From contig BQMF02000229.1 in assembly GCA_027922465.2 (NCBI GenBank), forward strand, positions 1 to 64,000: a stretch of DNA of 64,000 bases. The letters run 5' to 3'. Source of the stretch: Turritopsis dohrnii (lineage: Eukaryota > Cnidaria > Hydrozoa > Anthoathecata > Oceaniidae). Made by a program: the position numbers and the translations under genes. Of this stretch, positions 54,099 through 62,428 are shown one piece after another. Every line of letters starts with the position of its first letter. Position 1 is the first letter of the stretch. A model generated the notes under the pieces. That model was given only the letters and a program-made list of their open reading frames with translations. It had not been told where the DNA came from and did not search any database.

Positions 54099-54521
54099 TC
54101 ATCTTTCAAAATACCACACAATTCCACCAATACCGAGCATACTCAGAGCTATAAAAGTCAATTCTCTTTCATGTTGATCATGACTCGTTGTATAAAAGTC
54201 GCTCAATACAGGCTCTTGTGGTAGCGGTTCAAGATGATTACTAAATACTCTATTGTACTCTCTCATTGCATCATTTAGTTCTACGAATTTTGAATCAGCC
54301 TTCTTTTCGAGCATGAGCTGCTTATTGATAAAATCGATTCTTTCCTGTCGTTTTTGCTGCCATTCAATCTGTGCCTTTTGTAATTTTTCTATGGCCAAAT
54401 CATGACGTTTTCTTTCCTTATCGATTCTGTCTTTGGATAAACTTGAAAACAGATAGCTTGATCCTGTGAAAGCCAAAGCGTTAGCTAAAGCTCCACCTAA
54501 CATCATTGCGATTGAAGCCAT
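54099..54521 (-). CDS. 140-aa protein with two membrane helices and coiled coil
   Basis: A hydrophobic N-terminus (MLGGALANALAFTGSSYLF) is followed by a highly charged helix (about residues 30-80), a conserved LEPLPQEPVLSDFYTTS block and a C-terminal membrane helix (LTFIALSMLGIGGIVWYF). The ATG follows ATCTAAAT. It begins a run of four minus-strand genes (the run reads 55625 to 54099) with little or no spacing, so they probably share transcription. The same trio order (114, 75, 140) exists in the older Polinton. A virion membrane role is inferred. Confidence 0.75.
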   Translation of the reverse strand: MASIAMMLGGALANALAFTGSSYLFSSLSKDRIDKERKRHDLAIEKLQKAQIEWQQKRQERIDFINKQLMLEKKADSKFVELNDAMREYNRVFSNHLEPLPQEPVLSDFYTTSHDQHERELTFIALSMLGIGGIVWYFER

Positions 54522-54523
54522 AT

Positions 54524-54751
54524 TTAGATATTGATATTTTCAGGTAAAATCTTTTGTTTGATTAAGTAGTCCTTTGTCACTTCACTAGCGGCGATAATGA
54601 CAACTAGTTTTGCCGTATCTTCCAAGTCGGACTTTTGAATGGAGGGAGGTGTCATTTTTAACACCTTTTTTCCTAGCATAGAGTAGCCGATAGCGAAAAA
54701 GCAGACGACTGATGCATGATATAAATCGTTGATGATACTTTTCTTGTCCAT
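54524..54751 (-). CDS. 75-aa small membrane-associated protein
   Basis: It has one hydrophobic stretch near residues 10-27 (HASVVCFFAIGYSMLGKK) and a second at 45-57 (AKLVVIIAASEVT), with a short polar tail. It lies 2 bases upstream of the 140-aa gene. A homologue in the older Polinton (39657-39876) keeps GKKxL and the KDxx end. The function is unknown. Confidence 0.65.
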   Translation of the reverse strand: MDKKSIINDLYHASVVCFFAIGYSMLGKKVLKMTPPSIQKSDLEDTAKLVVIIAASEVTKDYLIKQKILPENINI

Positions 54752-54796
54752 GTTTGTTACATATATTGCGAGATTATATATAGCGATATTATCCTT

Positions 54797-55141
54797 TTAT
54801 TCCATTTCATGTTTATTGATTTTCACCGGTATTTTAGATTTTTGTGGAAGGGGGGTGGATGGTGACCCACGGGGTAATATTTGCTCTTTCTTTTTATATA
54901 CAAAATAAGCAAATCCACCAACTAAACCGAGAGCTATTATTCCACCTACACCATAGGTGTAGTTCATAGGTTGTTCATTTGGTTTGGTGAGAGAGGCCTG
55001 AGGTCTCTCCATTTCTTTTTGAGGTGACACTTGTTTTAATTGTTCTCGTTTTTTACGGTTGTATTCCGCCAACTTCTTACCCGCTTCAACCTTTTTTGGG
55101 TTCTTCGTTGTCACTTGAATGGGAGTCTGTTCTTCTGACAT
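54797..55141 (-). CDS. 114-aa single-pass membrane protein
   Basis: A polar, Lys-rich N-terminus (KKVEAGKKLAEYNRKKREQL) is followed by a single membrane helix (YGVGGIIALGLVGGFAYFVY, residues ~67-86) and a basic, Pro-rich tail. Its 5' end overlaps the 3' end of the 179-aa gene by 56 bases in another frame. A decayed homologue is at 39378-39652. Type and location suggest a virion membrane protein. Confidence 0.7.
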   Translation of the reverse strand: MSEEQTPIQVTTKNPKKVEAGKKLAEYNRKKREQLKQVSPQKEMERPQASLTKPNEQPMNYTYGVGGIIALGLVGGFAYFVYKKKEQILPRGSPSTPLPQKSKIPVKINKHEME

Positions 55142-55625
55142 TTTTAATATCTGCTGTATTTATATTATCATCGGATTTATTTAAATTTCTTTCATTGATA
55201 TAATGCCACCCGGTAATAAGTGCAACACTGAGTGGTGCTAATAATGGGCCGAATTTATAATATAAGTCACATATAAATCTTTGAAGAGCAGAGTTTAAGA
55301 AGGGGTCAGTTTCTAGGTCATTGCTCAGCGCATCTTGATTGTTTATTCCTAACGTCGCACACGCCTCCATCGAATAAATGCGTATCAGTGATTTTTTTAC
55401 CATTTGACCTGATAGTTTAGCTTCATAGATACTAAAAAGTTTTTCTACCTCTTCATCTTTGAGTTTGTTAATTTGCTCTTCCGTGTACATTTTCCCTAAG
55501 TATAGCTTGCTATTTCCAGTTAAGACACACTCGAGCAATTTTTGCTTTTTACCATCTGAAGGTGGTGGTGGGAATTCACCTGGAATATCGTAGCTGATTA
55601 AATTATCGATCGCTGTTTCCGCCAT
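55086..55625 (-). CDS. 179-aa protein, one membrane helix, unknown role
   Basis: The ATG at 55625 was chosen over the upstream one at 55730 because CTCTAATAAAA lies directly before it and the preceding 35 codons are only hydrophobic AT-rich noise. The product has YTEEQINKLKDEEVEKLF, a YSMEACATLGINNQ helix, and a membrane segment at about residues 130-152 (KFGPLLAPLSVALITGWHYI), then a polar tail. No family is recognised. It is divergently placed to the GADD34-like gene with a 122-base spacer. Confidence 0.65.
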   Translation of the reverse strand: MAETAIDNLISYDIPGEFPPPPSDGKKQKLLECVLTGNSKLYLGKMYTEEQINKLKDEEVEKLFSIYEAKLSGQMVKKSLIRIYSMEACATLGINNQDALSNDLETDPFLNSALQRFICDLYYKFGPLLAPLSVALITGWHYINERNLNKSDDNINTADIKNVRRTDSHSSDNEEPKKG

Positions 55626-55747
55626 TTTTATTAGAGAGAGGTATTTTTTAAGACAAAATAATGATAAGAGGATGATGATGTTTAATAATATAAAGTTGAT
55701 ATATTCTAACATTGTTAAATAAATAAACATTGTTTACTTAAACAATT

Positions 55748-55993
55748 ATGTCCGATGATGAATCCTTAGATGATGATATTATATTTTCCCATCAACATAC
55801 AAAAAGGGTTACTTTTAATGATATAGTAATGGTCCATTATATCTCTGCTTGTGAATCTCGTAGAGGTAACTGGATAGAGGCTGCTGTTGATAGAGTACGC
55901 TTTGAATCGAGGATTAAACATATTGGTAAAATTCTAGAACCTGTATTGAGACGTAAATTATTCTCTTATAACAGTCTTACAGTAGTCTTATAG
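55748..55993 (+). CDS. PPP1R15/GADD34-like PP1-targeting protein, 81 aa
   Basis: The acidic start (residues 1-12) is followed by KRVTF (19-23), the RVxF docking motif for protein phosphatase 1, then a hydrophobic VMVHYI strand, RRGNW (38-42) and DRVRFESRI (48-56), and a basic C-terminal helix. In the PPP1R15 family (GADD34/CReP), the RVxF motif plus the R.G.W....DR.RF..RI segment hold PP1 and direct it to phospho-eIF2alpha; several large DNA viruses carry short proteins of the same kind to undo PKR-driven translation arrest. The spacing and order here match that core with almost nothing else, which argues for a genuine homologue. The last residues (YNSLTVVL) come from the first unit of the tandem array. 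A role in keeping translation on is inferred. Confidence 0.8.
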   Translation: MSDDESLDDDIIFSHQHTKRVTFNDIVMVHYISACESRRGNWIEAAVDRVRFESRIKHIGKILEPVLRRKLFSYNSLTVVL

Positions 55994-56379
55994 TAGTCTT
56001 ATAACAGTCTTACAGTAGTCTTACAGTAGTCTTATAGGAGTCTTATAACAGTCTTATAACAGTCTTACAGTAGTCTTATAGGAGTCTTACAGTAGTCTTA
56101 TAGTAGTCTTATAACAGTCTTACAGTAGTCTTATAGGAGTCTTACAGTAGTCTTATAGGAGTCTTATAACAGTCTTACAGTAGTCTTATAGGAGTCTTAT
56201 AGGAGTCTTATAGTAGTCTTACAGTAGTCTTATAGGAGTCTTACAGTAGTCTTATAGGAGTCTTATAGGAGTCTTATAGTAGTCTTACAGTAGTCTTACA
56301 GTAGTCTTATAGGAGTCTTATAGGAGTCTTATAGTAGTCTTACAGTAGTCTTATAGGAGTCTTACAGTAGTCTTATAGT
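55963..56379 (+). repeat. 11-bp minisatellite, ~38 units
   Basis: Units of AGTCTTA followed by CAGT, TAGG, TAAC or TAGT run without gaps for about 417 bases, giving four variant types in a non-regular order. The array begins inside the end of the GADD34-like gene, supplies its stop codon region, and fills the space before the converging ATPase gene. Confidence 0.93.
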
Positions 56380-56382
56380 TTT

Positions 56383-56403
56383 TGTTACAAGAGTCTTGTA
56401 ACA
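56383..56403. terminator. Perfect hairpin between converging genes
   Basis: TGTTACAAG, AGT loop, CTTGTAACA forms a perfect 9-bp stem with a 3-base loop. It lies between the minisatellite and the 3' end of the ATPase gene, so it may act as a bidirectional transcript 3'-end signal. A T-run (56379-56383) precedes it. Confidence 0.5.
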
Positions 56404-56418
56404 AATATATCAACCTGT

Positions 56419-57024
56419 TTAACAAATCACGTGCGTTCTTGGGTGTTCCATTCTCATGACTAGGCACGCGTGTTTCCCTTCTTTCAGTTTTTCTTTGACA
56501 TTTTTCAATTCTTCTTGCGATTCAATGACATCGTTCTCTTCATGAATGGTGGCTAGATCGTTTCTATCTTTTGGATACCACACATATAACATTTTAGCTT
56601 GCCGTCGTAAATTTTTAGGTATAGCCGTGTATGATTGTGTAAGTAACCATAGCGAATGATTTCGATGTCTACCACTAATTGCCAACGCGAGCAAAGGCTG
56701 TCTTTTTTTGTCCAATTTTTCATCAGCTATTATATCATCAATCAGAAATAAGGTTTTATATCCAGCACAGAAAAAGTCCATTTTCTTAATACATTCATAC
56801 AAGCGACCTTCCGGCTCAATTAAAATCACATAGCTGTCATTCCAGAACCACTTCCGATCTCTGTAAGTCTGATTCCACCTTAAGGTGGGACATATAATCA
56901 CGATGAAATCAAAGTGATCAAAGTATTGATTTTCTAATAATTTTACAACACGATCCGTTTTGCCGCACGATGTTGGTCCGACGAATAATGCTGTGTGAGG
57001 TTCTTTCATGTAAAGTGTGTCCAT
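56419..57024 (-). CDS. ATP: A32/FtsK-HerA-type genome packaging ATPase
   Basis: The 201-aa protein has a Walker A loop GPTSCGKT (residues 16-23), Walker B LFLIDD (92-97) and the downstream LWLLTQS sensor strand (about residue 128) found in A32-like packaging ATPases of Polintons, virophages and large DNA viruses. It would pump the element genome into a capsid. The frame is intact. It starts two bases after the major capsid gene ends, so it is co-transcribed with the capsid genes (minus strand). Confidence 0.9.
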   Translation of the reverse strand: MDTLYMKEPHTALFVGPTSCGKTDRVVKLLENQYFDHFDFIVIICPTLRWNQTYRDRKWFWNDSYVILIEPEGRLYECIKKMDFFCAGYKTLFLIDDIIADEKLDKKRQPLLALAISGRHRNHSLWLLTQSYTAIPKNLRRQAKMLYVWYPKDRNDLATIHEENDVIESQEELKNVKEKLKEGKHACLVMRMEHPRTHVIC

Positions 57025-57025
57025 T

Positions 57026-58343
57026 TTAATATAACGCAGACATAAATTCTCCGTTTTGAATATTTAATTGAGCGTCCATTATTAGATATATATATGCGTT
57101 TAAGTTTCCTGCAGTTTCAGCGGTCTTTTCAATCTGTAAAGTGATGCCTTCACTCGCATTTTCAATCCTTCGACCAGTTCCATGCAAAGCATTCTCATCA
57201 ATTGTTCTGAAATCTAACCATAGAGCATACTTGTTTGTTAAGTAATCAGAAACTTTTACATCATGTAATCCCAAGCGCTTTCGGTTTTTAGCCGACGCTA
57301 TTATCTTTTGGTTTTCCTTCAGCAAAATACTTGCAAATCTCATTGTATTGTTCAAACGGCTGCATCCCTTGAGCAAAAAGTTGGTTAGGCTTACCCTCAA
57401 CGGTGACTGATACCTTTTTGATCTTTGGATTGTAGAATTTACAGGTTTCTCGTTTGTAGGATTTTTCTTCTTCAAATAGAACTAAAATACCCTTCAAAGA
57501 TTTGGCAGGTGTGTTGAATGACCAATTCCACGTTGTGTCTGACTTGTTTACTCTAATTTGTCTGTGCCGCAAAATCCTATCATAGAGCAAAGCCATGTTT
57601 TGATATTCAGAAGCGATTTGTCTAGCCAACGTGGGTTGTGTCACAAGCTCATATTCAAGTGAGATGTTAGATATTTTGTATTTACCATCTGGGTTACGTT
57701 TTTGACCTGCGGCAGTATCTGGAGGGTCAGAATAAATAACTCGGTTATAGTCGTTAAATGTGATCTCGTAGCATAACCTATTCCCTAAACCCGCTTGATA
57801 ATATGGGATAGTACTATCTAGCATCTCAAAGTCGAGTGGAATGACAAACTTGTTTTTATAGGTGTCAGCAATGGCTTTGTCTTCCGCATCATCGTCCTTT
57901 TTATCAGAAGCACCAATCCTCAATTTCATACAATTCTCTGTACACCCATCGTCGATGATGATACCCTGTCTTATCGCGTTTCTCTTTTCAAACTTGGTTA
58001 ACCATAAATCTCTGTAACACCCAAAAAGATCAAAGTCATCGATACTCAATATCTCGTTACCTTCGAACTTGACAGCCAACTTTTTAACAATAGCTCTCCC
58101 AATGTTACTGACCAATGTTCTTTTTGAGTCAGCTTTCGACTCGAGTTCAATATCAAAACTTAGATTCGTTGTTCCTGGGATAATAACATCATCGCTTCCT
58201 AAATTTGGAAACCTAACCAATAATAGCTGATTTTGATCGATCTCACTCGGATTGTGTGTGACAATTACTTTTTGACGAGAACCTTTTACACCGCGGGCAG
58301 TTCTAAGTGAACGTTCTGGATTTAACCTCTTTCCATACTCCAT
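57026..58343 (-). pseudogene. MCP: Polinton major capsid protein (double jelly roll), one frameshift
   Basis: The main frame (58343-57288, 351 codons) starts MEYGKRLNPERS and contains jelly-roll strand segments (SFDIELESK, DLFGCYRDLW, LCYEITFNDYNRVI, TWNWSFNTPAKSLKGILVLF). The C-terminal part lies one base out of frame and ends at 57026 (YALWLDFRTIDENALHG ... AETAGNLNAYIYLIMDAQL). The break is in the A-run of GGCTAAAAACC near 57290. Total length would be about 440 residues, normal for Polinton major capsid proteins. The double jelly roll is inferred from the family; the TWNWSF/DFRT pattern is characteristic. Its N-terminal homologue is at 62183 in the older Polinton. Confidence 0.88.
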
Positions 58344-58388
58344 TATTAATTATGATATATATAATTAATTATTACTTTTTATCTCGGT

Positions 58389-58949
58389 TTAGCGGATGTG
58401 CAAAACAACGGTTCTTCCTAGGTCTTCTTTTAGCATATTGCCATGCTGATCTGTGAGTTTCAACGTGAGAGACTGAAATACACCATTTTTTAATTTTTTG
58501 TATTGAGGGTTTTTAGGCTGAACATGTGTGAAGTCACTATATTCAACCATGTGATACGTTAGTAAAATATCACTTAGCTTTCCATTCTCAAGATTTTGAG
58601 TGTTGTCGAGTTCAGAGAGATGCAAATTAATTTTGGTTATTTTAGCGAGCTTATTTGTTTTGATTATTCGAGGGTCTTTGTCTAATGAGGTAAGTTTTAC
58701 ATCACCTGCTAAAAAGGCACCTGCTAAAAAGGCATTCAATTCCCTGCTCGTGAATGTTCCTTGAGGTACCAACTTTTCAGCTTTCCCATCAGCAGACAGT
58801 TTCAGTTTCAACTCTGTGGTTATTTCATACGTAACATTGTCTGCAAACATATCAAGCAATGCAATTTCTTTTGAGCCATCCATATTTTGAATGGGGTAAG
58901 ATAGATATATGGTCTTCTCACCTTTTGCGACATTTACTGTGATATACAT
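58389..58949 (-). CDS. mCP: Polinton minor capsid (penton-like) protein
   Basis: The 186-aa protein is beta-rich with alternating hydrophobic strands (ITVNVAKGEKTIYLSYP, VTYEITTELKLKLSADG) and ends SLTLKLTDQHGNMLKEDL plus a short beta strand, the usual end of Polinton minor capsid proteins. It would cap the five-fold vertices. It lies 45 bases upstream of the major capsid gene, same strand. TTCTCTAATA precedes its ATG by several bases. The divergent neighbour starts 38 bases away. An internal LAGAFLAGD duplication is notable. Confidence 0.82.
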   Translation of the reverse strand: MYITVNVAKGEKTIYLSYPIQNMDGSKEIALLDMFADNVTYEITTELKLKLSADGKAEKLVPQGTFTSRELNAFLAGAFLAGDVKLTSLDKDPRIIKTNKLAKITKINLHLSELDNTQNLENGKLSDILLTYHMVEYSDFTHVQPKNPQYKKLKNGVFQSLTLKLTDQHGNMLKEDLGRTVVLHIR

Positions 58950-58987
58950 TTCTTGTATTAGAGAATAGAGGATTATATTTTTAAATA

Positions 58988-60148
58988 ATGCAGAACATTT
59001 TTAAATATAATCCTAATGCGCTTTATAAGCCAAATGGAGGACAATACCTTCAGATATTGAATTCTAAAGATTTATACAAACAAACAATTATTGTCTCTGA
59101 AAATGGTTCTTTTCCTGCGAGCTTTCCCAATATTTTTACTAATTACGAAATGGATGAAAATGAAAAACGCATGAAAATTTGGCGGGAACAACCGTTTAAA
59201 TTATGGCAAACCCAACTCAATTTTGTCACTTGGTGTGCTTCAAGTGCTTGTGGGGTCAGTTCTCAACACCTGAAAGAAGGTCGCTCTACTCCTATGATTA
59301 GAGCAGTATATCGTTTTCACGTCTATTATCATATTAGACGAATCATTAAGCGTCTGCAGACACCTCTACCTTTTGAAGATAGTTTCAACCAATACGATAA
59401 TCCTTATAACAAAGAAGAGTTTTTAAAAATCTGTAGTGAATATGGTGTCGATTCTGATCCTAAAAAATACAAAGGGCAATATTTTTACAGCTCGTATCAA
59501 AAAAGACGTAGAGACTATCCAACGCCAGGTCTGAGTTATTTCACAGACGACTCCATGACACGATGGATTATAGAAAAATCTAAAGGCTTTACAAAAACAG
59601 GTCTTGTAAAAATTTCAGAGAGTGTTAGAGCATATGCTTATCTTGTTCTTAGTTCGCAAGCCTCAGCTCGTTCTTCTATTTTAGGTAATAATTCAAGCTC
59701 TTTGACAGCTCAAAGAGTTTTTATGAACAACTTTGAAGACATTGTTAACCGCAGAGTTGATATTCAAGATGACATTAAACGTTATCAAGATACTTTAAAT
59801 TACGCTTCAAGCAAAGTTGATTATTCTGTTGGACAAGGTATTTACATGTTACCTAGTGACATGAATCTAAACATCAAGTCGGGAGTGTCTGGTTATAATA
59901 ATAAAATTCTCATATCTAATGACAACTTGAGCCTCGGAAGAAACAAAATGATTAATGTTATGCAAGAGCATCATATTTCACCCAAAGTGACTAGCTCTCC
60001 AACACAAACAAAAAATAAAAGTTCACAAAAGGAAGTTCACAAAAGAGTAGTGAGTCAAACAGATTCACTCCCATCTCACGAAGAAGAGAAAATAGCTTTG
60101 GTTTTAGCGATTACCACGATGTTTAGTATATGGTATGTATTTCGCTGA
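58988..60148 (+). CDS. 386-aa conserved Polinton protein with C-terminal membrane helix
   Basis: The frame is open. It has aromatic-rich N-terminal regions, a long helix YRFHVYYHIRRIIKRLQ (about residues 105-121), SESVRAYAYLVLSSQASARS (about 210-230), RYQDTLNYASSKVDYSVGQG (about 265-285), then a low-complexity polar linker and a C-terminal membrane helix (KIALVLAITTMFSIWYVF). The last 66 codons are within the right terminal inverted repeat and so also occur at the other end of the element. It is paired divergently with the minor capsid gene in both Polintons, suggesting a virion role. The family is not recognised. Confidence 0.8.
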   Translation: MQNIFKYNPNALYKPNGGQYLQILNSKDLYKQTIIVSENGSFPASFPNIFTNYEMDENEKRMKIWREQPFKLWQTQLNFVTWCASSACGVSSQHLKEGRSTPMIRAVYRFHVYYHIRRIIKRLQTPLPFEDSFNQYDNPYNKEEFLKICSEYGVDSDPKKYKGQYFYSSYQKRRRDYPTPGLSYFTDDSMTRWIIEKSKGFTKTGLVKISESVRAYAYLVLSSQASARSSILGNNSSSLTAQRVFMNNFEDIVNRRVDIQDDIKRYQDTLNYASSKVDYSVGQGIYMLPSDMNLNIKSGVSGYNNKILISNDNLSLGRNKMINVMQEHHISPKVTSSPTQTKNKSSQKEVHKRVVSQTDSLPSHEEEKIALVLAITTMFSIWYVFR

Positions 60149-60803
60149 TCAGCGCATGTAGTTTGCAATTATAGTCGGCATTGTGGATACATGCTAACAC
60201 TTCTAAGCCCTGGCGTTTGTTGAATTTCGATCGAAATGACGGTAACCTGAATGTCTCTATGGACCAGAGAAACCTGACAGTGATAAATCACCCAGACACA
60301 ATGCTAACCATTCCGCGATATATTCAACACAACTGCAGGGAAGTGCGCACTCATGCAAGTTTTACAACCAGAACATGAGAGATCTACAACCGCCGAAGTA
60401 TATATACTTCATCTCAGACGAACTGCGTGGGGTTCGAACACACGACCTTGCTGTTACAAGTTAGCGTTCTTATCCACTAGACTACGCTGATCTGTGTGTT
60501 ATATGTATTGTTAGCTCATTTATGTTATAAAAATGAAACTACTACAAACTGCTTTTTACTACATTTTTATGAGATATTTAATTGTTTACATTTATGAGTA
60601 ATTTGTGGTTATAATAATAAAAAACTGCTTACGTGTTGTTATTTGAGAATTTTGTTATGTAATCAAAATAACACGTTTCATAACTCGTATCGCGTTATGA
60701 AAACAAAGGTCTTAGATGATAATATTAGCTATAGTAGGGAAATTCCCGAAATCATATGATTATGATATAATTTCTGCACTAGCATCGGCACTTTCCTATC
60801 TCT
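59949..60803 (-). repeat. Right terminal inverted repeat of young Polinton
   Basis: It is the reverse complement of 44836-45678. It includes the real 3' end of the 386-aa protein gene (to 60148), followed by non-coding TIR with the tRNA-like segment on the minus strand (60420-60492). The two repeats are almost identical, so they were homogenised or the insertion is recent. Confidence 0.92.
60420..60492 (-). ncRNA. tRNA-like sequence in right TIR
   Basis: This is the inverted copy of 45148-45222 with the same A box and B box, reading inward into the element from its right end. Both copies point toward the element interior. Confidence 0.55.
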
Positions 60804-60808
60804 GTTTC
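60804..60808. other. Target-site duplication GTTTC, right
   Basis: GTTTC follows the CCTATCTCT terminus and matches 44831-44835. Flanking sequence on both sides belongs to the same gene of the older Polinton. Confidence 0.85.
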
Positions 60809-60950
60809 TTCAGTTGACATCCCTCGTCGTCAGCATCATCATCGTCTTCAAACGTTTTCCGCTGCTGCTAAGCAACACGAAGAAGAAAAGCAGGCTCTCA
60901 TGTGGATAGGTGGTGGATTAATTGCGCTTCTTTTGTATTTCAAACCATAA
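60809..60950 (+). pseudogene. Homologue of the 386-aa virion protein, 3' part after insertion
   Basis: The 47 codons after the right GTTTC copy stay in the frame of 43910-44835. They include an EEEKQALMWIGGG block and a hydrophobic C-terminus ending in a stop at 60948-60950. The young protein has the same ending (HEEEKIALVL, then a membrane helix). Its 3' end overlaps the converging coiled-coil gene by 33 bases. Confidence 0.75.
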
Positions 60951-62166
60951 CCAGTTGCCTATCATACCAACCCCCAAAACTACGACAAGCCATGCGTTGC
61001 TTGCTAGAGCTATGACACCTTTCTTCAGAAAGTTTAAGAGACAGCTTACGACACTTCCGATGATCCCAGGCAATGCAGCTCCAAGTTTGCTTGCAAGTTT
61101 TCCAAGAAGGCGTCCAAGTGCTTTGAGCTGCTTCTTCACCCATTGCTGCACACCAGCTCTTCCAGAAGCAGCAGGAGGACTTCCTGGAGTAGGAGGAGGA
61201 GTACCACCACCTGTGAGAGAGTTTGTTATCGTTGATATTACCAGCGAAAACGCTGTTAAGATTGAAACGATTGTGATCCCTTGCTCTCGAAAGAGGATGC
61301 GAAGTTTCTCCCCTAGCGTTCTATCCTTGTCGAGGACTTTGAATACAGTCTCTTTTATGCGCGACCACTGGCTAGACAACTCCTTGCGGTTACCACTGAG
61401 CACTTCTAGTCGCGCTGCACGCTCCCCTTTCAACTCGGAGAGTCGTCGCTTAATCTCTTCTTGCATTTCAGGTTTACTGGTTTCACCTATTTTATGTTCT
61501 TCTCTTGCTATTTGACTATCAACTTCGCATAGTTTTGCTACGTTATTCTCCAGCTCCCCACGTATTCGTTTTAGTGCAGCGTCTAAGCCTCTAAGTTCAC
61601 GCAAGCTAAATTCAATCCCATGCTCGCGTAAGAACTCCTCCACCTCTAAAGTATTTTGGGTGCCTTGATCGAGCATTTCAGCCAAGACCTCCACTACATC
61701 TGAGATTTTGTCGACTTTTGTCGACTTGACTGTTATTCAAGCTATCCATTTCAGACTCCGTCGGTACGGAAGAACTATTCATCCACTCACTTGGTGATAT
61801 CTTCCCCTTAGGTACCTCAAAACCTATATCACGAAGACCTCTCTTCCCTAAGATACGCGCTATCTCACCTTCTGATTTGAGTTTCCCATCCCGAGTTGTT
61901 AATGCTTCATGCTTTCCTTGAAAGAATAGATCATGACCTATCCGTTTAAAGTAATTGGTATGTAAATTTTCAGGATTTTGACCTGTCCGTTTAGACAGTT
62001 TGTCATATAGACCCTGCACTTGACTCTGGAGCAAATGTAAGTTGAGCTGCTCAGTATTTAGACCAGTTGCACTGAACGACGTGTCCTCTATTTGTGGCAC
62101 TTCATAGGATCGCATTGCTTCATCAACAGCATCTCCATCTCTCCAATTCATTTCGATATTATCCAT
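60918..62166 (-). pseudogene. Older Polinton homologue of the 429-aa coiled-coil protein
   Basis: The N-terminal frame (62166-61678) has HLLQSQVQGLYDKLSKRTG and ILGKRGLRDIGFEVPKGK, matching LVEGLYDRLSEKF and ILGKNRLRSLGYDIPKSK of the young protein. After a frameshift near 61690 the second frame (61694-60918) gives the coiled coil and the LGEKLRILFREQGITIVSIL motif, then a Pro-rich linker and the final hydrophobic helices. Apart from the one frameshift it is nearly complete. Confidence 0.8.
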
Positions 62167-62182
62167 TTCTCTTATAATAAAT

Positions 62183-62428
62183 ATGTACGGTATTGCAAAC
62201 CCATCGAAGGAACACATGACTCGCTTTGCCTTCAAAGCACCGCGTAAGCATGTTAAGATCTCGTATACACCAAGCATCATTAATCAGAATGAAATTCTAG
62301 ATGTGAGGCGTCCGAATCTAGGTTCTAATGATGTCATTCTACCAGAATCTCTCAAGCTCACGGTTGACATCAAGCTAAACTTCACCGATACTGGACGCTA
62401 CATCGTCAAAAACTTAGGAAAGGCTTAT
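62183..62428 (+). pseudogene. MCP: Older Polinton major capsid protein, N-terminal fragment
   Basis: The start MYGIANPSKEHMTRF leads into ILDVRRPNLGSNDVILPESL and VDIKLNFTDTGRYIVKNLGK, which align with LLLVRFPNLGSDDVIIPGTT and FDIELESKADSKRTLVSNIG of the young protein. Homology stops near 62428, followed by a small direct repeat of CTTATGAATGCACCA and a stop at 62473. The rest of the gene and the ATPase are lost. Confidence 0.8.

Larger units (their letters stand above)
44836..60803. mobile_element. Nearly intact Polinton/Maverick, 15,968 bp
   Basis: The element has 843/855-bp terminal inverted repeats starting AGAGATAGGAAAG, a GTTTC target duplication, and the Polinton gene set: DNA polymerase B, DD35E integrase, A32-type packaging ATPase, major and minor capsid proteins, plus nine other genes. 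Genes are dense, on both strands, and intron-less. Two single-base frameshifts (polymerase, major capsid) are the only clear defects. A protease gene was not recognised. The size is within the usual 15-20 kb of Polintons. Confidence 0.93.

Noticed and set aside
55963..56379. CRISPR array
   Set aside because: Units are 11 bp and contiguous without spacers, in a eukaryotic transposon. It is a minisatellite.
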